From contig NZ_CAMLJQ010000009.1 of assembly GCF_946480305.1 (NCBI RefSeq), forward strand, positions 1 to 64,000: a stretch of 64,000 nucleotides of DNA. The letters are read 5' to 3'. This DNA comes from an uncultured Caldimonas sp. (lineage in GTDB: Bacteria > Pseudomonadota > Gammaproteobacteria > Burkholderiales > Burkholderiaceae). The notes beneath the pieces are model-generated. The model was not told the origin of the DNA. It did not search any database and was given only the letters and a program-made list of their open reading frames with translations. The position numbers and the translations under genes are program-made. Shown piece after piece: positions 1 to 7,233 of the stretch (positions within the stretch are counted from its first letter, which is position 1; every line of letters begins with the position of its first letter).

Positions 1-65
1 ATTTACTCCGACGCGATCGCCGGAAAGTGGGTCAGTTTTAAACCGACGTTGACACCAAAGTGCCG
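1..65. mobile_element. Possible IS21-like end fragment at window edge
   Basis: The bases just beyond the TnsC-type stop contain a GTGGGTCAGTTTTAAACCG-type string followed by CGTTGACACC. Strings of this kind recur near the ends of IS21-family elements, so an insertion may abut the transposition module here. The element itself would lie outside the window. This rests on memory of the family's end repeats, not on an alignment. Confidence 0.3.
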
Positions 66-1193
66 TCAGCCATGATTTGACCCCACAGGATCGCGACTTG
101 GACCGCGCAGACCGACACGGCGGGTGCGGGGCTTAGATGACGTTGCGGGCGCTGGCGACGCGCGGCTTTCCACACGGAGCGTAGGCGTGTAGACAAGACC
201 GGCAAGCGCAGCCAAGTCCGTGTCCGGGACGTCAGCGAACCTCAGTTCACCGGCAATTGCTTCCTGAGTGAGCCTTGCAATCGCGTTGTTGGGCAGTGCG
301 CTGGCTTCGAGGACTTTCCTGGACAGAACTGGCGCATCTCCCCGAAGCGCCTCGCAGAGCGCCCGATCCAGCCAGTCCTTCAGTACGCCGGCACATCCAA
401 CCGACTTGAGCATGAAGTAGTCGACATGCCGCTCAAGCCCCTCCTCTTTCGCAATATCTATCGCTCCGAGGAATGCCGCAAGGATGTCTGTGAAGTGCTG
501 AACGTCCGACTTGCCCTGCGTCTTCCCACCAGCCGCGTACCGCGGGAGGTGAACGACATCACAGCGACGCACAAGTTGCCCGCTGCCGTCCAGGATCCCG
601 AGCAGATCGTAGGCTCCGACCAAAATAATTGGAATGCGCAGCTCGATGGCCAGCGACTTCAGGATGTTGAACTGCAAGACGGGGTTGAGGCCAGATTTCT
701 GGAACAGGATCGCGCTGGCCTCATCAACGATGATGACCTGGACCCTTCGGTGCCGGATCATCGTTTCGACGCTGCGTCGCAGCTCCTCCCGCACAAGGCC
801 CTTCGTGCTCGCCACGGTTGCGCCATCCAGTTCTATCTGAAATGCCGGAGTGACCTTTCTGTCGATGAGAATCTCGCCCCCTTGGCATAGCGCTCGAGTA
901 AAGAAGTCCTTCCAGTTAAAGTTCCCGTCCAGCGGGGCCTGGGCTTTCAACGAGAGGTATGGCAGGAATCCCGGGTCGGTCTGCATCTCCGCGCGGTACT
1001 TGTCCTTCAGATGGCGCTCGATGGCAGCGACGATGGTGCTCTTGCCTACCCCGCTTGGCCCCAAGAGGACGACCACCTGTTCTGGCCGGGGGTACTCAAC
1101 GAATCGCAGAAGGCTGTCGAGCGCAGTCCGCAGTGATGCGTGCTTGATCTTCTTTGCACGAAACGCGAGAAGACGTCGGTCATGAATGCTCAT
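66..1193 (-). CDS. tnsC: TnsC/TniB-type AAA+ transposition ATPase
   Basis: A 375-residue ATPase expected to link target choice to the transposase in a Tn7/Tn5053-type element. Walker A is GPSGVGKS at residues 45-52 and Walker B is VIIVDEAS around 153-160, with a following sensor-like stretch IPIILVGAY. The C-terminal 40 residues are basic and Pro/Ser-rich. Its start overlaps the stop of the fused transposase by one base (TGATG), so the two are translationally coupled. No TniQ/TnsD gene is visible downstream because the window ends. TnsC and TniB cannot be separated by eye; the TnsA domain in the partner favours TnsC. Confidence 0.85.
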   Translation of the reverse strand: MSIHDRRLLAFRAKKIKHASLRTALDSLLRFVEYPRPEQVVVLLGPSGVGKSTIVAAIERHLKDKYRAEMQTDPGFLPYLSLKAQAPLDGNFNWKDFFTRALCQGGEILIDRKVTPAFQIELDGATVASTKGLVREELRRSVETMIRHRRVQVIIVDEASAILFQKSGLNPVLQFNILKSLAIELRIPIILVGAYDLLGILDGSGQLVRRCDVVHLPRYAAGGKTQGKSDVQHFTDILAAFLGAIDIAKEEGLERHVDYFMLKSVGCAGVLKDWLDRALCEALRGDAPVLSRKVLEASALPNNAIARLTQEAIAGELRFADVPDTDLAALAGLVYTPTLRVESRASPAPATSSKPRTRRVGLRGPSRDPVGSNHG

Positions 1194-3871
1194 CAGAGGT
1201 CCTCCAGGGGCTGAGGGACGAGTGCCAGTCTTGCTTCGACTGGTTCGGCCGAACGCGGCGGCGAAATACTCCGCGCCTTTCTCGGAGCATTTGACTGCGT
1301 GTTGATCCGATCGCGATGGGCTGCTGTCTCGCGGTCTCGCGTCTGCTGGAGTGCAATTTCCTCCTCCTCCACCGTCAACAGGTGCACCGCTAGTCGCTCG
1401 GCGTTGATACCGGCCTCTCGCCCGGAGATCCTGTCAGTAAGGCGCACGCGCTCGGTCAAGAGCCAGATCGCCTTCTCCGACAGCCCTTTGTAGATCGAGT
1501 AGTACTGACTGAAGCATTTGTGCCACTGGCCGTGCACATAGGCGTAGGCAATGCCCGCGTTGAAGGGGTCATACCGGGCATGAACATCAGTTCCAACCAC
1601 TCCGGGTCGCCAGAATGCCTCGCACTTGAACCACCTCCACTTCACCTTTATTCCGGCCGGTGTCACCTTTGCTTTACGACGATGCACTGCTGGGCAGCTC
1701 TGTGCGATGAAGGCATCGTTGTAGGGAATGGTCAGGTGCTCTCGGGCTCCGAACGCACGCATCCCCAACGTCCATGCCTCGTCGGGTGACATGCCGATGC
1801 CCCCATGCCGGTTCTTGTGAAATACGTTCTCTAGATAGCTTTGGAAGCCAGCGTCGAATCGCTCCAGCGTCCATACCGCATGGCGCTCAGGCCTCACTTC
1901 AGGACTGACACTTCGAAAATGCTGCTCCAGAATGTCCGTTGAGCCGAGGAGGTTCGTAACGAACTGACTCTGCGTGGTGTGAAATAGCCTTTCGCAGACG
2001 GTTCCCGCTCGCGGTCGACCTGCGCGCCGCTCCCGCTTCGTGCAACCGAGCATCGCAAGCTGCGTCTCCCAGTATTCGCTGTTGAACTCGGGCCCCTGGT
2101 CGCTGACGATGATCTGGGGGACACGGTTGTGGCGACGCACGCAGTCTCGAAGAACCATCATGCAGGAACGGTAGGACGGTTCATCAAAGCTGAGGTAGAA
2201 CGCCAGCACCTTTCGGGTGTTGGCGTCGCTAAGCATCGTCAGCCAGATTGTTCCGATGTTTTTTGCTAGCTGTGAGTCGATGACCGACAGCGGGAGCGGC
2301 GTATGGTCAATGTGAGCGATGTGCCAAGGGCGGACGCCGTGCATCGGCGTCGTGTACTCAAGCTCCATGTACTGCGGCTCATCCGCGTAGGCCGCCTTCT
2401 CCCCATACCGTTTGACCTTCTGAGCAAAGCCGGCTTGTCCCTTGGCTCGCTTCCAGAAGGTGACTTGGCTGATGGGCGTAAGCCCGCTCGCCTTGGCAAG
2501 GGTGCGGTACTTGCCATAGCTCGCTGCGTACGACTTCCGCCGGATGGTCTCCCAGTCTGAAGCGATCACCTCCTCCACCAGACGCAAGGTCTCCTCTGAG
2601 ATCTTTGGACGACGGTTGCCCCGCCTGCGTGGCAGCAGCCCGACGAAGCCGTTTCCGAAGCGCGCTTCGGCTTCCCGATATCGACGCTGCCAATCGAACA
2701 GCGTGCGAAGCGCTGGCATCCCATCGATTCGCTCGTGCGCCGCGAAGGCCTGCACGGCCCGAAAGCGAAGTTGTGCCTCTTTGAGTTCGCAGGGGTTTGC
2801 GTTCTGCAACAGCTGCTCAGCTTCGTTCACGTAGTTTTCGGACACACCCTCGGTCACTGCGGTGATGCGGCCCTGGCGCACAAGCTTCTCGAAGTCGGTA
2901 CGAGCCACGTGTGCAAGCGGCGAGGGGCTGCGGCCTGTGTGCCCGATGGTTTGGACGGTGATGCCTTCATCTGACGCATTGATGATTTGCCACGGGTTCC
3001 CATCCCAAATGAACGAGCTGCCCGGGCGCATTGGCACTCCAATTGCTACCGTCGCGGGCCGTCCACCCGACAGGAAGCTTGCGTGGGCTCGATATGTGAT
3101 CTCGTCTCGAAAGACCAGCGCGCGCTCCTGTTCAGCAAGGCGCATGTCACCGAGCGGGAAGTACGCGGTTCCCTGAGAGATCAACACGAAGAGCGCGTCG
3201 GCTGGAATGCAAGGTTCCACGTGGACGAGGTCAAAGACGGACGCCCAGCCCTTTTTGCAGAGTCGATCAACCAAGCAACGTCGACTCGCCTCGTCAACCG
3301 AAACGTTCTTTCCGGTCCGATAGTCCTTCAGCAACTCAAGGTTCTCGTGAAGAGTCCAGTTGTTCTGGCTCGACGACCGCACTTCGAATAGACAACCCAA
3401 TTCGATGGCGGCGCGCTCAGCCGGTGGCGATCGCCAAAGGCCAGCTTCGTCTCGTTGAAAACGGTTGGGGTTCTTCTCCGCCAGCCGCACCAGCTCCTTC
3501 TCGGTCTTGCATTCAACGAAAACAAACGCGTCCCTCGTGATCTTGAAGATGTCCGGCGTCGTCAGCACGTGAGTTCTGCGAGCGCTGCCGGCGATGAGGT
3601 ACTCGATTCGCAGCGGCTCGACCTGGGTGTAGAACTCCAGCACGTCCGGGTCGTGGTCGCATTCGACGACTGCCACGTACTCCGTAGCAGTCGCCTCAGC
3701 CTCGAGGACAAAGGGCATCTTGAGCGGCGCATACCTTGTCTTGCCCGACATCTTGTTGGTTCGTGCCACACGAGCCGGCAGGCTCTGCCGGATGTGTCGA
3801 ATTCGAGCAACGCCTTCAGGAGGCGTGCTGCGGGCATCGAACAACGCCTGCAGTTCGGCGTCGGTCAGCAT
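1193..3871 (-). CDS. Fused TnsA-TnsB transposase (endonuclease plus DDE integrase)
   Basis: This 892-residue protein carries both strand-cleavage activities of a Tn7-like element in one chain. The N-terminal part shows a PD-ExK nuclease pattern: TTPDIF at about 104-109, then VFVECKTE with E120 and K122. It is followed by a helical linker and an rve-type core with the DDE triad D522 (HIDHT), D591 (VSDQGPEF) and E627 (GTVCERLF), 36 residues apart for the last pair. I chose the ATG at 3871 because GGAGGG lies about nine bases upstream; an upstream TTG at 3925 would add 18 residues with no ribosome site. A Mu-like or TniA transposase is less likely because of the TnsA-like head. Confidence 0.85.
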   Translation of the reverse strand: MLTDAELQALFDARSTPPEGVARIRHIRQSLPARVARTNKMSGKTRYAPLKMPFVLEAEATATEYVAVVECDHDPDVLEFYTQVEPLRIEYLIAGSARRTHVLTTPDIFKITRDAFVFVECKTEKELVRLAEKNPNRFQRDEAGLWRSPPAERAAIELGCLFEVRSSSQNNWTLHENLELLKDYRTGKNVSVDEASRRCLVDRLCKKGWASVFDLVHVEPCIPADALFVLISQGTAYFPLGDMRLAEQERALVFRDEITYRAHASFLSGGRPATVAIGVPMRPGSSFIWDGNPWQIINASDEGITVQTIGHTGRSPSPLAHVARTDFEKLVRQGRITAVTEGVSENYVNEAEQLLQNANPCELKEAQLRFRAVQAFAAHERIDGMPALRTLFDWQRRYREAEARFGNGFVGLLPRRRGNRRPKISEETLRLVEEVIASDWETIRRKSYAASYGKYRTLAKASGLTPISQVTFWKRAKGQAGFAQKVKRYGEKAAYADEPQYMELEYTTPMHGVRPWHIAHIDHTPLPLSVIDSQLAKNIGTIWLTMLSDANTRKVLAFYLSFDEPSYRSCMMVLRDCVRRHNRVPQIIVSDQGPEFNSEYWETQLAMLGCTKRERRAGRPRAGTVCERLFHTTQSQFVTNLLGSTDILEQHFRSVSPEVRPERHAVWTLERFDAGFQSYLENVFHKNRHGGIGMSPDEAWTLGMRAFGAREHLTIPYNDAFIAQSCPAVHRRKAKVTPAGIKVKWRWFKCEAFWRPGVVGTDVHARYDPFNAGIAYAYVHGQWHKCFSQYYSIYKGLSEKAIWLLTERVRLTDRISGREAGINAERLAVHLLTVEEEEIALQQTRDRETAAHRDRINTQSNAPRKARSISPPRSAEPVEARLALVPQPLEDL

Positions 3872-3944
3872 GCCGGCACCCTCCGGTCCGTGTAGGAATC
3901 CGTCGCGGCAAGTGATTGAAAACAAGCGTGCAGGAAACTCCCGC

Positions 3945-4012
3945 CCGAAAATCTCATCGCATTTTCTCCAGGCAAAGCTTGACCATTGGAGAAAGACGCG
4001 CTAGATTTTCGG
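3945..4012. promoter_or_regulatory. Symmetric 68-bp nested inverted repeat upstream of tnsAB
   Basis: Two 26-bp half-sites face each other: CCGAAAATCT-N8-TTTCTCCA at 3945-3970 and its exact mirror (both arms perfect, the N8 differing) at 3987-4012, separated by 16 bp. It ends 73 bp before the transposase start, where a promoter or operator would be expected. It could bind TnsB for autoregulation or be part of a transposon end; neither is shown. Confidence 0.7.
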
Positions 4013-4020
4013 TGCCACCC

Positions 4021-4075
4021 GGAAAGCTGCGACTTTCCCCATTCGATAGCCAGAGAGGCGCAAGCCTCTCTGGCT
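4021..4075. other. Two tandem hairpins
   Basis: GGAAAG/CTTTCC (4021-4038) is followed by a perfect 12-bp stem AGCCAGAGAGGC/GCCTCTCTGGCT with a GCAA tetraloop (4048-4075). Neither strand has a good T-run after the stem, so a standard terminator is uncertain. From here to 4345 I see only AT-richer non-coding sequence. Confidence 0.6.
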
Positions 4076-4345
4076 GTTTAACGGAAGAGTTGGTAGTCGG
4101 TACTTTGGTGTTCTGGCTCCTGGCGAGCGCGCATCCGCTCACATCAGCGCTGCGCTCGCACGCTGTGTAGGTCTTCAGTTGATTAACGAAGCACCACCCA
4201 TACTAGTGGCTGAAAATATATTCAGCAACACTCGAATTGATTCAATGCACAGTATCCCGACAAGGATCTGAAGAGCGCCATCGATAATGGCTCAAATATC
4301 ACTTTCCTTCGTAAAGCGATATTTGTAGTGTTCAACCTATGAAGA

Positions 4346-4567
4346 ATGAACCAGCCAACTCCCGTGTATCCGGCCGCAACACAAAAGGTGTTGTCAGCGC
4401 TCGACTCGTTCGAGCGCGCGGTGTCTTTGCGCCTTGACCACCTACTCAACCAAGAGATCGCTCGGCAACAGCAGGAGCGAAGGGCGGCGCGACGATGGCT
4501 GATGTGCGCGAGCGCGGCTGCTTGGCTCTGTGCCGTCGCTGTCTGGGTGCTTGTGGCCGTGCGCTGA
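4346..4567 (+). CDS. Small protein with C-terminal membrane helix
   Basis: A 73-residue protein with a charged, Gln/Arg-rich helical N-terminal half and one hydrophobic segment at about residues 51-71 (WLMCASAAAWLCAVAVWVLV). This is the layout of a tail-anchored cytosol-facing protein. I do not recognise a family. The ribosome site is weak (GAAGA), and the gene sits alone in accessory DNA, so it may not be expressed. Base composition changes from the AT-richer upstream spacer to ordinary coding GC at its start, which supports it slightly. Confidence 0.45.
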   Translation: MNQPTPVYPAATQKVLSALDSFERAVSLRLDHLLNQEIARQQQERRAARRWLMCASAAAWLCAVAVWVLVAVR

Positions 4568-4643
4568 ATCTGTACCGCCGGACAGGCTGGCGCCTGTCTG
4601 CCGAGCGGGCTTCGCTGGAGGCACCACGCAGTAAGCGGTGTCC

Positions 4644-5156
4644 CTAGGGTGAAGCGGAAGCCGCTCCATCCGGTCGGTAGTCGCGCACCAGCTCTCCAAA
4701 CTTCTGCATCCAGAAAAGATCCCGTTGGTTGCGGTTGCACAATTCCTGAAGCTGGGTGATCGCAGAGAGCTGCGACGCGGGGATGGCCTTAAGGTCGACC
4801 ATCGGGCACCGGGGCCGGGGCTCCATGGCCGGCTTCAAGAATGGATTTGTTTTGAGCATGACAGCGGCAGAGCCGCTCAACTGGTCCGCCGCCTTGTCGG
4901 ACAGGCGGACCTCCGAGTTGCGGTTGATGGTATCCAAAGCCCATTGACGCAACGAGTCATCCCCTTCCCTCCTCGGTTCCTTAAGCACTTGAAGGGACAT
5001 CTGGATCAGATCTTTGCGCACCCCCTGGTTTGAGACCGACCACTGTGCCGCCCAGCCTGCTGCCGCGACGGCAAGCGGGGTGAACACCAAAGCGAAGATC
5101 TGGGCCCACTTGTGAATCCGATCAGTTTGGCTTTCCGGCTTCTCATCCTTGCTCAC
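4644..5156 (-). CDS. Unknown protein with N-terminal membrane anchor
   Basis: A 170-residue protein starting with GTG. A charged leader of about 15 residues precedes one membrane helix (IFALVFTPLAVAAAGWAAQW, about residues 19-38). The remainder is soluble, with an acidic/basic helical middle and a Cys pair at about residues 108 and 138. No signal-peptidase site is evident, so it is probably anchored with the C-terminal part on one side of the inner membrane. No family recognised. It is flanked by unrelated orphan genes in the accessory block. Confidence 0.55.
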   Translation of the reverse strand: MSKDEKPESQTDRIHKWAQIFALVFTPLAVAAAGWAAQWSVSNQGVRKDLIQMSLQVLKEPRREGDDSLRQWALDTINRNSEVRLSDKAADQLSGSAAVMLKTNPFLKPAMEPRPRCPMVDLKAIPASQLSAITQLQELCNRNQRDLFWMQKFGELVRDYRPDGAASASP

Positions 5157-5460
5157 AGGCTCGGCCTTTCGCTGCGTTAGATCCAGCGCATTCTTGCAGG
5201 CGCGCCTGATCTGATCTAGCTAAGCTGTTCAAGGCAAATGAAGTTTGAGACAGCAGCCCCAGCGGGTCACTTGCGGGCAGTCAAGGCTGCAATGGCCAAG
5301 ACAGCGAGGACGGCCGCTTCAGGGTGAAGCCGTCCTTCGCTCGGATTCGAAACGAGTCGCGTTCCCTTGAGTGCCTCTTCAGCTGCGACCGCATTGGGAA
5401 GCCTGATCATGTAGACCATCCTCGGTGCCTCTGCCCCCGGCAGGTGTACGGCGTTAAGGC

Positions 5461-5490
5461 CGGCATATACGACACGTGGCGTATATGCCG
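5461..5490. promoter_or_regulatory. 30-bp near-perfect palindrome (operator candidate)
   Basis: CGGCATATACG and CGTATATGCCG are perfect 11-bp arms around ACACGTGG, whose core CACGTG is itself palindromic; only one base pair of the 30 breaks symmetry. It lies 82 bp before the ATG of the next gene. The rest of 5157-5571 shows no convincing gene; a 75-codon minus-strand frame there runs through the palindrome and has no ribosome site. Confidence 0.65.
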
Positions 5491-5571
5491 CCATACGGCC
5501 GCGCCATAACCTTTCATTCGTCTACCCGAAAGGAAGACTGTGTCACAACCAACTGAAGGAGCTTGAGGATC

Positions 5572-5937
5572 ATGGATCACAACTACATTGTCACCACCAC
5601 TTTGGCAAATGCAGACGCCGCTAACCAAGCTGCCTTCGCTTCCGGTGCTGGCCACCAGCGCTTCGAAGTGCGGGGTACGAAGAAGCACCAGTGGAAAGGC
5701 GTCAACAGCTGCGCCGATCGCACGGCTCAGGAGCTGCAGATCGCCCTCGACGCGTGGAAGGTGGAAGTCTCTGCGGCCTATCCCAATGACAGTCTCATCG
5801 GCGCAATCTACCTGACCCCGGTGCAGATCAACTACCGCCAGCACTCGAACTTCGGCAAGCGCAAGTGCCGCGCTACGGCGTATATGACGCTGGTGGCCGA
5901 ATTCGAGCGCGGTAACGGTTTGCGCCAGGCCGCCTGA
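5572..5937 (+). CDS. Unknown 121-residue protein
   Basis: The ATG at 5572 has AAGGA eleven bases upstream; a TTG nine bases earlier is too close to that site. The protein is soluble, mixed alpha/beta in appearance, with no signal peptide and a short basic run KRKCRA near residue 100. I do not recognise it. The 30-bp palindrome upstream suggests a dedicated regulator. It directly precedes the urtA relic, so it may have arrived with the mobile DNA that disrupted that gene. Confidence 0.6.
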   Translation: MDHNYIVTTTLANADAANQAAFASGAGHQRFEVRGTKKHQWKGVNSCADRTAQELQIALDAWKVEVSAAYPNDSLIGAIYLTPVQINYRQHSNFGKRKCRATAYMTLVAEFERGNGLRQAA

Positions 5938-5950
5938 GCGAGTCAGAACC

Positions 5951-6370
5951 AGGGACGCCGCGCTGATGGCGATCGACGAGATCAATGCCAAGGGCGGCGT
6001 GCTCGGCAAGAAGCTGGAGCCGGGGTGGCTTTCGCTGTGGGCGAGGAAGAGCTGGGCCGCGTCGACACCAAGCCGCTGGTGGGCCACCTGGCTGCGTGGA
6101 ACTACTTGATGTAGCGTGAAGAACCTGACCATCGACCCGATGGAAGCCACCTACATCGGCATCTACACGCGGAAGCAGGCGGTCGAAAAGGCCAAGAGGA
6201 CCGATACCGACAAGGCGATCGCCGCGATGCCCGGCCAGACCTTCATGGCCCCGAGCGGGTTCGTCGCCAAGATGGACGAGAAGAACCACCACCTGCACAA
6301 GCCGGTGCTGATCGGCGAAGCGAAGGCCCACGGCCAGTTCAACTTGGTATGGAAGACGGCGGGCTCCGTG
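5951..6370 (+). pseudogene. urtA: Decayed urea ABC transporter binding protein
   Basis: Three pieces of UrtA can be read in order but in different frames. The first has RDAALMAIDEINAKGGVLGK. The second has GEEELGRVDTKPLVGHLAAW and ends at an in-frame TAG at 6112. The third has DPMEATYIGI, APSGFVAKMDEKNHHLHKP and GQFNLVWKT. The intact protein is over 400 residues, so most of the ligand-binding middle is deleted and there are at least two frameshifts. No other urt genes are present. The relic ends where IS21-like tandem repeats begin. Confidence 0.85.
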
Positions 6371-6410
6371 TCTCAGAATCTGATGGCATCTCTCAGACAT
6401 TGATGGCAAC
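6371..6410. repeat. Two 20-bp tandem repeats (IS21-like end?)
   Basis: TCTCAGAATCTGATGGCATC and TCTCAGACATTGATGGCAAC lie head to tail with 16 of 20 bases equal. IS21-family ends carry short tandem repeats of this type. No transposase gene is attached. From 6411 to 6640 I see no gene. Confidence 0.5.
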
Positions 6411-6642
6411 GAACATCACCTCAACAAAGTGCAGCCCATTGCTAACCGCCCCGACAAACCGCGTGCCAATGAGCAATGGGTGAGGTGAACCTCCGGTTAA
6501 ATCCGCAGGCGTACCGCAGAGGAATCGCTAGCGGCCACTGCAAGGCAATGGTTGAAGTCGCACAGGCAGCGACTCCACCGATGCATCCGCAGTGGCTGCA
6601 GCGCGCAAGTCGACGGCACTTGGTGCAAGGCTCAAGCCAACG

Positions 6643-6675
6643 AAAACGGCCCCCCCGGGGCCGTTTTTCTTTTTG
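6643..6675. terminator. Bidirectional-type rho-independent terminator
   Basis: The stem AAAACGGCCCC/GGGGCCGTTTT is followed by TTCTTTTT on the plus strand and preceded by A-rich sequence that gives a short T-run on the minus strand. It can close the copper operon arriving from the right as well as any transcript from the left. Confidence 0.8.
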
Positions 6676-6762
6676 CTTCCAGCGAACACACCCGGGCATC
6701 GGGTCGATCAGAGGTGTCGAACGTCCCGAATGGAACGGTTCGTCATGGCCGGGTCGCCGCGC

Positions 6763-7155
6763 CTATTTGCGCTCCTGCAGCCACTTGTCCAGCTGCGCGA
6801 TCTCCTTGCGCTGGTCCTCGATGATCTTGCGTGCCATCGCCTTCAATTCCGGCGATCTGCCGTGCTTCAGCTCGACCTCCGCCATGTCGACAGCCTGCTG
6901 GTGATGCACGCGCATCATCTTGGCGAAGTCCTTGTCGACGTCACCAGACGGCTTCATCGACTGCATGCTCTGCATGCCGCTCATCATCTGCCGGTGCATT
7001 TGCTCGGAACCGCCGCCCGAGGCCGCGGCGGCGGCGCCATGGACGTCATGGCGAGCAGCATCGGCCGGAGCGCTTGCCGGCTGGGCAAGCGGAAGCGTCG
7101 TTGAGCCGAGGACGGCGCACAACGCGAAGGCGTGGCAAATGGAGGGCAGTTTCAT
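6763..7155 (-). CDS. DUF305 periplasmic protein of copper operon
   Basis: A 130-residue secreted protein. It has a signal peptide (about 1-25, ending ...PLAQPASA), a His/Met-rich linker with MHRQMMSGMQSMQSM, and the DUF305 core with DKDFAKMMRVHHQQAVDMA and the later helix KAMARKIIEDQRKEI. DUF305 proteins near copper pumps are thought to bind or buffer metal in the periplasm. AGGAG lies eight bases before the ATG. It follows the P-type ATPase by 78 bp and is probably the last gene of that operon, before the terminator at 6643. Confidence 0.88.
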   Translation of the reverse strand: MKLPSICHAFALCAVLGSTTLPLAQPASAPADAARHDVHGAAAAASGGGSEQMHRQMMSGMQSMQSMKPSGDVDKDFAKMMRVHHQQAVDMAEVELKHGRSPELKAMARKIIEDQRKEIAQLDKWLQERK

Positions 7156-7233
7156 CTCAGGCTCCTGACATCGAATACAGCCACTCCAGCAAGAACCGAT
7201 CCCCCTGTGCCTGCCTGCTGCCTCGACGCACAG

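Noticed and set aside
5267..5494. 75-codon minus-strand frame
   Set aside because: No ribosome site, no recognisable sequence, and it runs through the 30-bp palindrome.
1..6480. CRISPR-associated transposon
   Set aside because: No repeat-spacer array or cas gene is visible; only the TnsAB and TnsC parts are present, so guidance by CRISPR cannot be claimed.
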